The notes below the pieces were generated by a model. The model was given only the letters and a program-made list of their open reading frames with translations, made no database searches and was not told where the DNA came from. The position numbers were made by a program, and so were the translations under genes. A stretch of 64,000 bases of DNA from Muribaculum sp. (GTDB taxonomy: Bacteria > Bacteroidota > Bacteroidia > Bacteroidales > Muribaculaceae), in the NCBI GenBank assembly GCA_023667055.1, contig JAMPAV010000006.1, positions 1 to 64,000 on the forward strand, in the 5' to 3' direction. Of this stretch, positions 44,831-52,958 are shown piece by piece (positions within the stretch are counted from its first letter, which is position 1; every line of letters begins with the position of its first letter).

Positions 44831-46150
44831 ATGAAGTTTTACGACAGAATAGAGGAGATTGCGACACTCCGTAAAATACGCAGTAACGCGAATGAAAACG
44901 CCCAGTTCACCGTTATCACCGGACGGCGCCGAATTGGCAAGACTTCACTTGTACTTAAGGCATACGAAGATTCCCCAATGCTCTATTTTTTTGTAGGGCG
45001 TAAAGCAGAAAGCCTTCTTTGTGAAGAGTTCAGAAAGGAAATTGAAGATAAGCTATCTTTAAAAATGGGTGGCACACCGGCTAACTTTGCAGAACTCTTC
45101 GATTATGTCATGAATCTCTCACAATCGCGGAACTTCACACTGTTTATAGACGAATTCCAAAATTTTGAAAGAGTCAACACAGGTATCTTCAGCGATATAC
45201 AGAAAACTTGGGATTTGTATCACTCTTCTTCAAAAATCAACCTTGTGGTGTGTGGTTCGGTATATTCAATGATGGTAAAGATTTTCCGCGATTCCAAAGA
45301 GCCTCTTTATAATCGTCAGAACCGATTTATGAACATACATGCTTTTAAGCCATCGGTCCTTAAAGAGATAATGGAGGACAACGCACCCGGCTATAGCAAA
45401 GAAGACTTGCTTGCACTTTACAGTTTTACGGGAGGTGTTGCGAAATACGTACAGTTGCTCGTTGATGATCATGCACTGTCTTTGGAATCCATGATTGATA
45501 GCATTATAAGTTCGGATTCTGTCTTCATCAATGAAGGGCGTGCGATACTCGTGGAAGAATTTGGCAAGGACTACGACACGTATTTCTCTATCATCTCTGC
45601 AATCGCATCAGGTCATACACGCAGGGGCGAAATCGAATCACTGATAGGGAAGGAAATTGGCGGTTATCTAACTCGTCTGGAGGATGACTACGGTATAATC
45701 AGAAAGGAATTGCCATTAGGCGCAAAACCCCTGAGCAAGAACACCGTATATGAAATCCACGACAATTTTTTCACATTTTGGTTTCGTTTTATTTTCAAGT
45801 ATGGACATATCATAGAGATTGGTGCGTATCGCCAGTTGCGAACACTCATTGAACGTGATTATCCGACATTTTCAGGGAGAATGCTCGAGAGATACTTCCA
45901 CGCCAAATATGCCGAATCGGGCGAGTACACTTTTATAGGCCGGTGGTGGGACCGTAAGGGCGAGAACGAGATTGACATGATTGCCGGAAATGAGATAGAC
46001 AAGAGTGCCGAGATAATCGAAATTAAACGGAAACGAAAAAATATCAACATGGCATTGCTTGATGAGAAAGCGAAAGTCGCCTGTAATCAAGTTGATTTTT
46101 TTAAGGAATACAGCATTCGAATGCTGGGGCTTGATATGGAAGATATGTAG
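44831..46150 (+). CDS. AAA ATPase with DUF234 nuclease-like domain
   Basis: The 439-residue protein has the archaeal-type AAA ATPase domain: FYDRIEEIATLRKI, Walker A TGRRRIGKTSLV near residue 34, Walker B FTLFIDEFQN near residue 99, and VVCGSVYSMM sensor segment. A winged-helix part and DUF234 follow (ENEIDMIAGNEIDKSAEIIEIK), with a PD-(D/E)XK-like D-x-E-x-K arrangement. The family is widespread and its cellular role is not established. The antiporter gene begins 11 bases after the stop codon. Confidence 0.9.
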   Translation: MKFYDRIEEIATLRKIRSNANENAQFTVITGRRRIGKTSLVLKAYEDSPMLYFFVGRKAESLLCEEFRKEIEDKLSLKMGGTPANFAELFDYVMNLSQSRNFTLFIDEFQNFERVNTGIFSDIQKTWDLYHSSSKINLVVCGSVYSMMVKIFRDSKEPLYNRQNRFMNIHAFKPSVLKEIMEDNAPGYSKEDLLALYSFTGGVAKYVQLLVDDHALSLESMIDSIISSDSVFINEGRAILVEEFGKDYDTYFSIISAIASGHTRRGEIESLIGKEIGGYLTRLEDDYGIIRKELPLGAKPLSKNTVYEIHDNFFTFWFRFIFKYGHIIEIGAYRQLRTLIERDYPTFSGRMLERYFHAKYAESGEYTFIGRWWDRKGENEIDMIAGNEIDKSAEIIEIKRKRKNINMALLDEKAKVACNQVDFFKEYSIRMLGLDMEDM

Positions 46151-46161
46151 AATTTTGAAAC

Positions 46162-47499
46162 ATGAAACCTCAAGAGAACATAAAAAACAAACTTGGACTA
46201 ACCGGGCTCGCAGCGCTCGTATTTGGAATGATGGTGGGTAGCGGCATCTTCAACATTCCTCAAAACATGGCAGCCGGTGCCGGATTAGGCGCCGTTTTGA
46301 TTGGATGGGCTGTCACCGCACTGGGTATGCTTACCCTTGTCAGCACATTCAGGATATTATCCATACGTCACCCCGAACTCAACGAGGGGATATTCCTATA
46401 TGCAGAGAAGGGATTCAACCGGTTTGTAGGATTCAACGTGGCATGGGGCTACTGGCTCTGTGCATGCTTTGCCAATGTGGCATTTGTCGTGATGCTCAAC
46501 GACACGATTGGTGCATTCTTCCCCTCGTTGCTAACCCACGGATGGCAAACTGTCATTTTCTCTACGGCACTAATCTGGGCAGTGTTTTTCATAATGCGTC
46601 GTGGCATACGCACCTCGGCCATGATCAACACTTGCGCATCAGTTGTCAAATTGGCAATTATATTGCTAATCATAGTCTTGCTGATTCTTAACGTGAAGTA
46701 TCAGACATTGAGAGCCGACATTTGGTGCTTCGACCAAGGAATCGGTGGAATCACCACTCAAGTCAAGAGCACAATGCTTGTGACCCTCTGGTGCTTCATT
46801 GGAATAGAGGGAGCCGTGGTTATGTCAGGAAGAGCAAAACGGCAAAGCGATGTCGGCAAAGCGGGAGTACTTGGTTTTTTTGCCGCATGGATTCTATATG
46901 TTTTAGTGTCGGTGTTCTGTTTTGGCATAATGTCAAGGGCCGAACTTGCAGGCCTCGAAGATCCGTCAGCCGCTTACGCCCTACGGGTCATCTGCGGTGA
47001 GTGGGCATATTGGCTCGTGATTGCAGCAGTATTGATTTCAATCACCGGCGGGCTTTTTGCATGGATGCTGGTGACGGCCGAGCAACCCTATTCCGCAGCA
47101 CGCCACGGTATTTTTCCTAAATGCCTTATGTGCAGCGACGGCAGCGACTCACTTTCCCGAAGTCTGTTGGCATCAAGCATCATCATGCAGACTTTCTTAT
47201 TCCTCGTCATATTCGCTGAAGACATGTATCTCTACGCTCTCAACATAACCGGCATGATGATACTTCCGGCATATCTCTTCAGCGGACTATTTCTTGTGAA
47301 GATAGCCCGACAAGACTATAAGAATCATCTCATCGGGCATAATCCGAAGAAGCACTTCGCCTACGCCTTTTTCATTGGCTTAGCCTGCACGGTATTTTGC
47401 CTATGGATGCTTTATGCGGCAGGTCTGTCTCTACTGCTCCAGGCGGTCTGCTTCTACATCGTAGGTCTTCCCCTTTATCGCCGCAACAGAAGGGTCTAA
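46162..47499 (+). CDS. APC family amino-acid antiporter (arginine/ornithine type)
   Basis: The 445-residue protein has about twelve membrane helices and the APC signature in helix 1 (LVFGMMVGSGIFNIPQNMA). The overall pattern (LWCFIGIEGAVVMSGRAK in helix 6, ILISITGGLFAWMLVTAEQPYSAARHG) fits the basic amino acid/polyamine antiporter group that holds ArcD-type arginine:ornithine exchangers. Substrate choice is inference. It converges on the aquaporin gene with four bases between the stop codons. Confidence 0.88.
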   Translation: MKPQENIKNKLGLTGLAALVFGMMVGSGIFNIPQNMAAGAGLGAVLIGWAVTALGMLTLVSTFRILSIRHPELNEGIFLYAEKGFNRFVGFNVAWGYWLCACFANVAFVVMLNDTIGAFFPSLLTHGWQTVIFSTALIWAVFFIMRRGIRTSAMINTCASVVKLAIILLIIVLLILNVKYQTLRADIWCFDQGIGGITTQVKSTMLVTLWCFIGIEGAVVMSGRAKRQSDVGKAGVLGFFAAWILYVLVSVFCFGIMSRAELAGLEDPSAAYALRVICGEWAYWLVIAAVLISITGGLFAWMLVTAEQPYSAARHGIFPKCLMCSDGSDSLSRSLLASSIIMQTFLFLVIFAEDMYLYALNITGMMILPAYLFSGLFLVKIARQDYKNHLIGHNPKKHFAYAFFIGLACTVFCLWMLYAAGLSLLLQAVCFYIVGLPLYRRNRRV

Positions 47500-47503
47500 C
47501 CCC

Positions 47504-48214
47504 TCACTCTTCAGATTCTTCATCCGGGGAGCATTTCCCGCCACAGTTCACTGCAAGCCGATAGAAAAGAACAGCAAGGGCTGCTCCTACAAGAGGGCCT
47601 ATCACCATAATCCAAAAATCACCCCAGGCATCAGGCGAGAACAAGGCGGGGCCGAAACTGCGCGCCGGATTCACCGAGCAATTGTCAACCGGAATACCTA
47701 CAATATTGACAAGACCAAGGGCGAGACCAATGGCAAGACCGGAAAAATTGCCGAATCCTTTTTTTGTGTCGGTAGCGGCAAGAATCACAAATACAAAAAA
47801 CATCGTGAGAAGGACTTCTGCAAGAAGTGCCATTCCTGATGTGGCTCCGGGTTGAAGCACGTTGGTGGCAAGAGTGTTGCTACCTGTAATGCCACCATAA
47901 TTATACCCTATTCCGGTCTGGCTGAGCCAGAACAGAAGAGCACCACCCACGGCAGCTCCGCATAGTTGGGCTATCACATAGCCACAGAAATCCTTGCCGG
48001 ACATCTTCCCAGATATTAACATGGCAAACGACACGGCGGGATTGACGTGACAACCTGACACGTTCCCTATCGCATAGCAGAGGCACACCAACACGAGTCC
48101 AAAACAAAGACCTATGCCAAGACCTCCTATTGAGGGGCCGGCAAGCACCGCGCTTCCGCAGGCAAGAAGCACCAGAAACATAGTGCCCAAGAATTCAGCC
48201 AAATACTTTTTCAT
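47504..48214 (-). CDS. aqpZ: MIP family aquaporin
   Basis: The 236-residue channel protein starts at ATG 48214 (MKKYLAEFLGTMFLVLL); an upstream in-frame ATG would add 27 hydrophilic residues unusual for the family. Six helices and both NPA boxes are present: HVNPAVSF and SVNPARSFGPAL. The residues around them fit the water-specific AqpZ type rather than glycerol channels, which usually carry an Asp after the second box (NPARD). Confidence 0.93.
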   Translation of the reverse strand: MKKYLAEFLGTMFLVLLACGSAVLAGPSIGGLGIGLCFGLVLVCLCYAIGNVSGCHVNPAVSFAMLISGKMSGKDFCGYVIAQLCGAAVGGALLFWLSQTGIGYNYGGITGSNTLATNVLQPGATSGMALLAEVLLTMFFVFVILAATDTKKGFGNFSGLAIGLALGLVNIVGIPVDNCSVNPARSFGPALFSPDAWGDFWIMVIGPLVGAALAVLFYRLAVNCGGKCSPDEESEE

Positions 48215-48478
48215 AGCAATTTGATTTAAATTAAGATGACTACAACACCCATTTGTCAGCATTTCACTGAGATCATGGGAATAATTACAAAACAAGCAGC
48301 CCCTGATTAAAGTTTATGCGAATTAGCATTTACATCAACCACGCTACAATCTTGGGCCTTAGATTCTCCGGATGAGCATTGTCAGCATGCCGAACCGACA
48401 ATCATCAGACACCGTATGGGTTGCAACCCCATACAGACTGAACAAATTCATTGTACTATCGGCTTTGCATGGAACTTT

Positions 48479-48516
48479 CGGCTTCAGCCGCATGGCGGGT
48501 CTTTCGGCTGAAGCCG
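48479..48516. repeat. Inverted repeat CGGCTTCAGCCG / CGGCTGAAGCCG
   Basis: Two perfect 12-base arms at 48479-48490 and 48505-48516; each arm is itself nearly palindromic. It resembles REP-type intergenic palindromes. Confidence 0.6.
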
Positions 48517-48524
48517 CACGCTAC

Positions 48525-48582
48525 ATGCCAAGACAAAGAAATCCGGAGGCTGCCATCCTCCGGATTTCTTTGTGTTGGCATC
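48525..48582 (-). terminator. Long hairpin terminator of the sus-type locus
   Basis: AAAGAAATCCGGAGG (48535-48549) pairs perfectly with CCTCCGGATTTCTTT (48557-48571), and the flanks (ATGCCAAGAC with GTGTTGGCAT) extend the stem to about 25 pairs with one mismatch. It lies past the SusF-type stop codon. Confidence 0.8.
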
Positions 48583-48619
48583 AGCCATGCTGTGGGTGCA
48601 ATGGCCCGATGCAGGTCGG

Positions 48620-50089
48620 TTACTTCTTCACGGCGGTGAACTTAGCGGGATAGGTGCTTACGTTGAGGGTGATGGTGTAGGTGCCCGCTTCGGGAAGCAC
48701 GATGTTGTCGCCATTGTTCCAGAGTGCATCCGGAGTGCCACCGAGATTGATTGCCCAATCACTGTTGGCGCGGAACTTCCAACCCTGACCGGCCTCAACA
48801 GTAAGGTCGGCAGTCCAAGTATAGAGGTCGGCGGAAGGTGTCATCTCTATGTCTGCGCCCCAACCATTGAAGTCGCCCGTCATTCCTATTGTCTTCACTT
48901 CACCAAGGCCGAGCGTCCAATCATTGACATTCAGATGTGCGAAGAAGAGTCCGGAATGTCCAAGCTTGATGTTGTCGCCGGAGTCATGGATGATGCCGGT
49001 ATAGTTGTAAAGTCCGTTGCTTACTTCCTCTGTGAGAGGTGAAGCGGCACCGAAATCACTGCCCCAGCCCGCTTGCGGAGCAAACTTGAACTCAGAATCG
49101 AGATTCAAGAAGCCATAGTAGTCGGCGAAGTTGGTGGTGGAAACCGCCATCCAGTGTTCGCCCCAGTTGGACCAACCATTACCTGTGGCATAGTAAGCTT
49201 CAACGGCAGACTTGAATGAGTAAGTCAGTTTCTGGGCATCGATTGTCATCTCCACAGGCACCTGCATTGCCGGCATTGTTGCAGCATTGAAGTTGCCCGA
49301 ATCCTGACGGTCGAGGTCTCCGTATGAAAGTCCATTTTCTGTACGGTCAAATACAGGCACATAATATTCAAGACCGGCGAGAGATGTTCCTCCCTTCACC
49401 TTATTGTAGTTGTCCTCGCCAATGAGGAACCACTTGTCGCCCCGGTCGGAAGCCTTGTTGACAATTCCCACAAACACCGGGTCATCGTATGGACTGATAC
49501 CGGAATTGGAGACCTTAACCGCATTTGCATAGTCCCAGTTGGCGCCATCACCCATCACTATGTAGTAAGCCGGAGCGATATAATGGTCAGCAGCCACGGG
49601 AGTGAACTTATATGAGCCTACGCCATAGAAAGTGTCGAGAGTGCCGATATGCACAGCATCGCTTCCGTCAGAAGCTGTAAGGCTTGTGCGGCCATAGAGA
49701 TTCACGGTAGCCGGATCCTTGGTGATGTCGCTGCTGTAAAGGGCTGCCAGATCACCGGAATTCACGTAGAGTTCGTCGCCTACGCTCTTCAAACGCACCT
49801 CAATCACCTTGGAGAAGTCCTCAGCAGGTGAAAGTTGAAGTGTGCCGCCGAATGTGAAACCCTCCGGGAGGTCGGTGGCAGTGCAAGTGGCCACCATGAT
49901 TTCCGATGTGCTCGGGTCAGAGACATTGATGTCTGCCACCGGAGAATATACCACAGTTTCACTATTAAAGATAGGGAGCTGTGGATTTTCGATAGGTTTT
50001 GCCAGACTCTCCTCGATCTTGTCGCATGAAGAGAAAGCGACAGCGGCGAATAACCCGAGTCCGAGCAATGATATGTTTTTTGTATTCAT
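48620..50089 (-). CDS. SusF/SusE-type outer-membrane glycan-binding lipoprotein
   Basis: The 489-residue protein has a lipoprotein signal (LLGLGLFAAVAFSSC, Cys22) and the SusE/SusF build: an N-terminal immunoglobulin-like domain, then beta domains ending in the starch-binding type repeat GMTGDFNGWGADIEMTP with WKFRANSDWAINLGG. SusE and SusF hold alpha-glucans at the cell surface and are not enzymes. It is the last gene of the susC-D-E-F order and is followed by a strong hairpin. Confidence 0.88.
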   Translation of the reverse strand: MNTKNISLLGLGLFAAVAFSSCDKIEESLAKPIENPQLPIFNSETVVYSPVADINVSDPSTSEIMVATCTATDLPEGFTFGGTLQLSPAEDFSKVIEVRLKSVGDELYVNSGDLAALYSSDITKDPATVNLYGRTSLTASDGSDAVHIGTLDTFYGVGSYKFTPVAADHYIAPAYYIVMGDGANWDYANAVKVSNSGISPYDDPVFVGIVNKASDRGDKWFLIGEDNYNKVKGGTSLAGLEYYVPVFDRTENGLSYGDLDRQDSGNFNAATMPAMQVPVEMTIDAQKLTYSFKSAVEAYYATGNGWSNWGEHWMAVSTTNFADYYGFLNLDSEFKFAPQAGWGSDFGAASPLTEEVSNGLYNYTGIIHDSGDNIKLGHSGLFFAHLNVNDWTLGLGEVKTIGMTGDFNGWGADIEMTPSADLYTWTADLTVEAGQGWKFRANSDWAINLGGTPDALWNNGDNIVLPEAGTYTITLNVSTYPAKFTAVKK

Positions 50090-50150
50090 ATTGATTTTTC
50101 AGGTTTTCGGCAGGATGTCACCCTTAAGATGGCATCCCGCCGTAGGGTTA

Positions 50151-51308
50151 TTATTCAAAACGTGCGCTGTAAGGCAACTTGGAGAGGTCAAGAATTACTG
50201 TCTGGGTACCGGCACCGGTAAGGTTACCACCATTCTGCTGGAGGTCGAGCATATTGTTGGAATCGTTGGCTCCTCCGAGGTTGTAGGTCCAGTCATTGTT
50301 CATACGGAATTTCCAACCGCCGTCGCCAAGGTCAACGCCCTCAGCCTTCCATACTGAGAAGTCGTTCATCGGAGTCATCTCGACATCACCGCCCCAGCCG
50401 TTGAAGTCACCGATAATGCCAACAGTCTTGATAGGAACGAGTTTCACATCGCCCACAACTTCATCTTTGGCTGCACCCGGGTTGGTGATATTGGCGATCA
50501 CATAATAGAGACCTGCCTCAATGCCACTGAAGTTGCCACCGTTCTCAACGAGTTCACCGCTCCATGAGCCATCCTCAGCTTGTGCAAGCTGACCGGCACC
50601 ATAGTTGCCCGGATTGTCCCAGTTAGGATTGTGTGTAAACTTGAAGTCACCGTTGACACCGAGATAGCCTTCATATACGTTTTCGGCAGAAGCCGGAATC
50701 ATCATGCAGGCATCAAAGCTCCATCCATTGGTGTTGCCCGGAGTATAGAGCACATCGGTCGGACCGGAAGCCTCAATAGCGCAATAAGCTTTCACCTTCG
50801 TGAGTTCAATCACATTTGAAAGAATATAGGTGGAGGGTTGGTTGCCCACCATGGAATTGGCACGTACGTAGAGAGGAGCCGGAGCCTCATCGGTGTAGTC
50901 GTCGGCATTGCCGATGCCCCTCATGGAGCAGATTGCAGCAGCAAGGTTGCTTTGCTTTACTGTCAGGACAGCCCTGATCTGACTTTCCACCGGAATGACA
51001 ACAGAACCGGGGATTGCCACCTCCTCACCATTGGGATTCACGTAGCTTCCTTCCTTTATGGGAGTGAAATCCTGGGTAAGAGAAACCTCAAGACCGTAGG
51101 TAGGAGCAAGCGTCAGACCATAGTTTGGCTGTGACACAGAGAATGTGTAGGTGCCTTCCGGAGAGAGAACCAGAGTCTGGTCAGCCATCGGAGGCGTATT
51201 GAGTTGGAATTCGGTAGCTGTGGAGATCACCGGATCCTTGTCGTCCTGACAAGCAGCCATTCCAAGCACAGCGAGAGCCCCCAGCGCGAAATATTTGATT
51301 TGTTTCAT
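50151..51308 (-). CDS. SusE-type outer-membrane glycan-binding lipoprotein
   Basis: The 385-residue product starts at ATG 51308 (MKQIKYFALGALAVLGMAAC, lipid on Cys20); an ATG at 51329 would overlap the SusD-type gene and weaken the signal. It has an N-terminal SusE domain (TEFQLNTPPMADQTLVLSPEGTYTFSVSQPNYG) and C-terminal beta domains with GDFNGWGGDVEMTP and WKFRMNNDWTYNLGG, shared with its downstream neighbour. Binding of starch-like glycans is inferred. Confidence 0.88.
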   Translation of the reverse strand: MKQIKYFALGALAVLGMAACQDDKDPVISTATEFQLNTPPMADQTLVLSPEGTYTFSVSQPNYGLTLAPTYGLEVSLTQDFTPIKEGSYVNPNGEEVAIPGSVVIPVESQIRAVLTVKQSNLAAAICSMRGIGNADDYTDEAPAPLYVRANSMVGNQPSTYILSNVIELTKVKAYCAIEASGPTDVLYTPGNTNGWSFDACMMIPASAENVYEGYLGVNGDFKFTHNPNWDNPGNYGAGQLAQAEDGSWSGELVENGGNFSGIEAGLYYVIANITNPGAAKDEVVGDVKLVPIKTVGIIGDFNGWGGDVEMTPMNDFSVWKAEGVDLGDGGWKFRMNNDWTYNLGGANDSNNMLDLQQNGGNLTGAGTQTVILDLSKLPYSARFE

Positions 51309-51328
51309 AGTTTTAAGTTTTTTAGACA

Positions 51329-52867
51329 TTAATAACCGGGGTTCTGACCGAGAGTAGCCTCAAACTGTGCGGGAATCGGCATCAGGTCGCGGTAAGAAGC
51401 AAGAGCCGTGCCATCATATACGCCACCCTTCCACTGCCAGTTGTAGCTGGAGCCGGTGTATTTGCCGAAGCGTATGAGATCTGAACGGCGATGACCCTCC
51501 CAATAAAGCTCACACATGCGCTCGTGAAGAAGGTCGTCGGCAGTGTATGTGCTCACTGGAGCCATGCCGGCACGAGTGCGGACCTGGTTGTAATAGTTCA
51601 GACCATCGCATGCCACTCCGTGAAGCTGGCATTCTGCAAGCATCAGGTATGTGTCGGCAAGTCGGAACAAGGGGAAGTCTGTGTCGGTGTGCTGGGCATC
51701 ATTGCAAAGCACTGTTCTGTTGGTGTTGTAATAATCAGACTCGTCGGTATTGACATATTTGATACACATGAATCCGTCGCCATCGGCATTCCAGCTCGAA
51801 AGGTCCTCAAGATTTTCCTGGAACGCGCCTTCATAGATAAGGCGGCGCTTGTCGTTGGAGGCGAGGGCATCTGAAAGTTCCGGACGCACACGCGGACCAT
51901 CCCAACCTCCCACTGCATCAGCATAGCCGTAAGGCACGAGGTTCACAGTGGAATTATATGCACCGATTGTGAGATAGGTTGTGCCGCCATAGCACTGGGT
52001 GTTGGGGCCCTGGGGCACGCCCCAGATAATCTCACCATTGCCGACATATCTGTCGTTGGTGCCGCAGAAAAGATACTTATAATCTGACGCGAGCTTGATA
52101 CCGGTGCTTATCACCTGCTTGCAGGCATCCGCACATTCACTCCACATGCCGGTGCCGGTATAGACTTCAGCATTGAGATACATCTTTGCAAGAAGCATAT
52201 ATGCAGCCTCACGGCTCAGACGTCCATATTCCTGCTGGGCAGCCGGTGTCACCTGAGGAGCGGCATCCTTAAGGTCGGCCACTACAGCATCAAAAAGTTC
52301 GGTGCGGCTGTAGGTAGGGGGAATGGCACCCACCAGTGATTCCTCAGTGGTCCATGGACCTTTGCCGAAGATGTCGATCATGTGGTAGTAGCTAAGGTCG
52401 CGTAGCACCCTGATTTCAGCCTTCATTCCGGCAATCTCGGCATCTGTGAAGAATTCCTTGCCACTGTCGATGGTGCGGAGAAATTCGTTGCAGAGACCAA
52501 TCTGATAGTTGATGCGGGAATACATCTCATATCCCCAGTGGTTGTCTTTGCCCGGGATGGCATAGCCCATTTCATCGATACCGGCATCGTTCCAGTTGCT
52601 GCCTACAATAGCCTCGTCTGATGCAAGTTCCTGCTGGTTGAAAAGCTGGCGCATGTATGTGCCGGCACCGCCGTCATCTACAGTGATACCGCCTTCGAGC
52701 ACGAGACCACCGTATGCACGGGCAAGCACTCCCAGATATTCCTCTTTTGAGGAAAGGCTCAGTTTTGTATTGGGATCATCGGGAGTCACGTCAAGGTCGC
52801 CGACGCAGGAAGTCATGCCAAGTGTCAACGCGAGTCCTCCGATGATGAAATATCTTTTGAATTTCAT
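51329..52867 (-). CDS. SusD/RagB-type nutrient-binding lipoprotein
   Basis: The 512-residue protein has a lipoprotein signal (GLALTLGMTSC, Cys21) and the SusD fold with its TPR-like helices: YSRINYQIGLCNEFL, RVLRDLSYYHMIDIFG, REAAYMLLAKMYLNAEVY and the late RLADTYLMLAECQ and ELYWEGHRRSDLIRFGKY. SusD forms the lid of the SusC pore and captures glycans. It sits downstream of the SusC-type gene with a 91-base gap that contains a heptanucleotide repeat. Confidence 0.95.
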   Translation of the reverse strand: MKFKRYFIIGGLALTLGMTSCVGDLDVTPDDPNTKLSLSSKEEYLGVLARAYGGLVLEGGITVDDGGAGTYMRQLFNQQELASDEAIVGSNWNDAGIDEMGYAIPGKDNHWGYEMYSRINYQIGLCNEFLRTIDSGKEFFTDAEIAGMKAEIRVLRDLSYYHMIDIFGKGPWTTEESLVGAIPPTYSRTELFDAVVADLKDAAPQVTPAAQQEYGRLSREAAYMLLAKMYLNAEVYTGTGMWSECADACKQVISTGIKLASDYKYLFCGTNDRYVGNGEIIWGVPQGPNTQCYGGTTYLTIGAYNSTVNLVPYGYADAVGGWDGPRVRPELSDALASNDKRRLIYEGAFQENLEDLSSWNADGDGFMCIKYVNTDESDYYNTNRTVLCNDAQHTDTDFPLFRLADTYLMLAECQLHGVACDGLNYYNQVRTRAGMAPVSTYTADDLLHERMCELYWEGHRRSDLIRFGKYTGSSYNWQWKGGVYDGTALASYRDLMPIPAQFEATLGQNPGY

Positions 52868-52929
52868 AATTCTTAATTTTTCAGTTTTTATAATTTCTTT
52901 CTAATCACGTGAATTCTTCAGTGTTAAAA

Positions 52930-52957
52930 ATTCAACATTCAAAATTCAACATTCAAA
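52930..52957. repeat. Heptanucleotide repeat between the SusC- and SusD-type genes
   Basis: Four units of 7 bases, ATTCAAC and ATTCAAA alternating twice, end directly at the SusC-type stop codon. A three-unit tract of the same type (TTGAATG, TTGAATC, TTGAATG) lies at 31457-31477 before the DUF2723 gene. Confidence 0.8.
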
Positions 52958-52958
52958 A

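Larger units (their letters stand above)
48215..48619. other. Gene-free region between aquaporin and SusF-type genes
   Basis: The 405 bases hold two hairpin elements (48479-48516 and 48525-48582, listed separately). I see no clear promoter for the aquaporin gene and nothing else of note. Confidence 0.6.
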
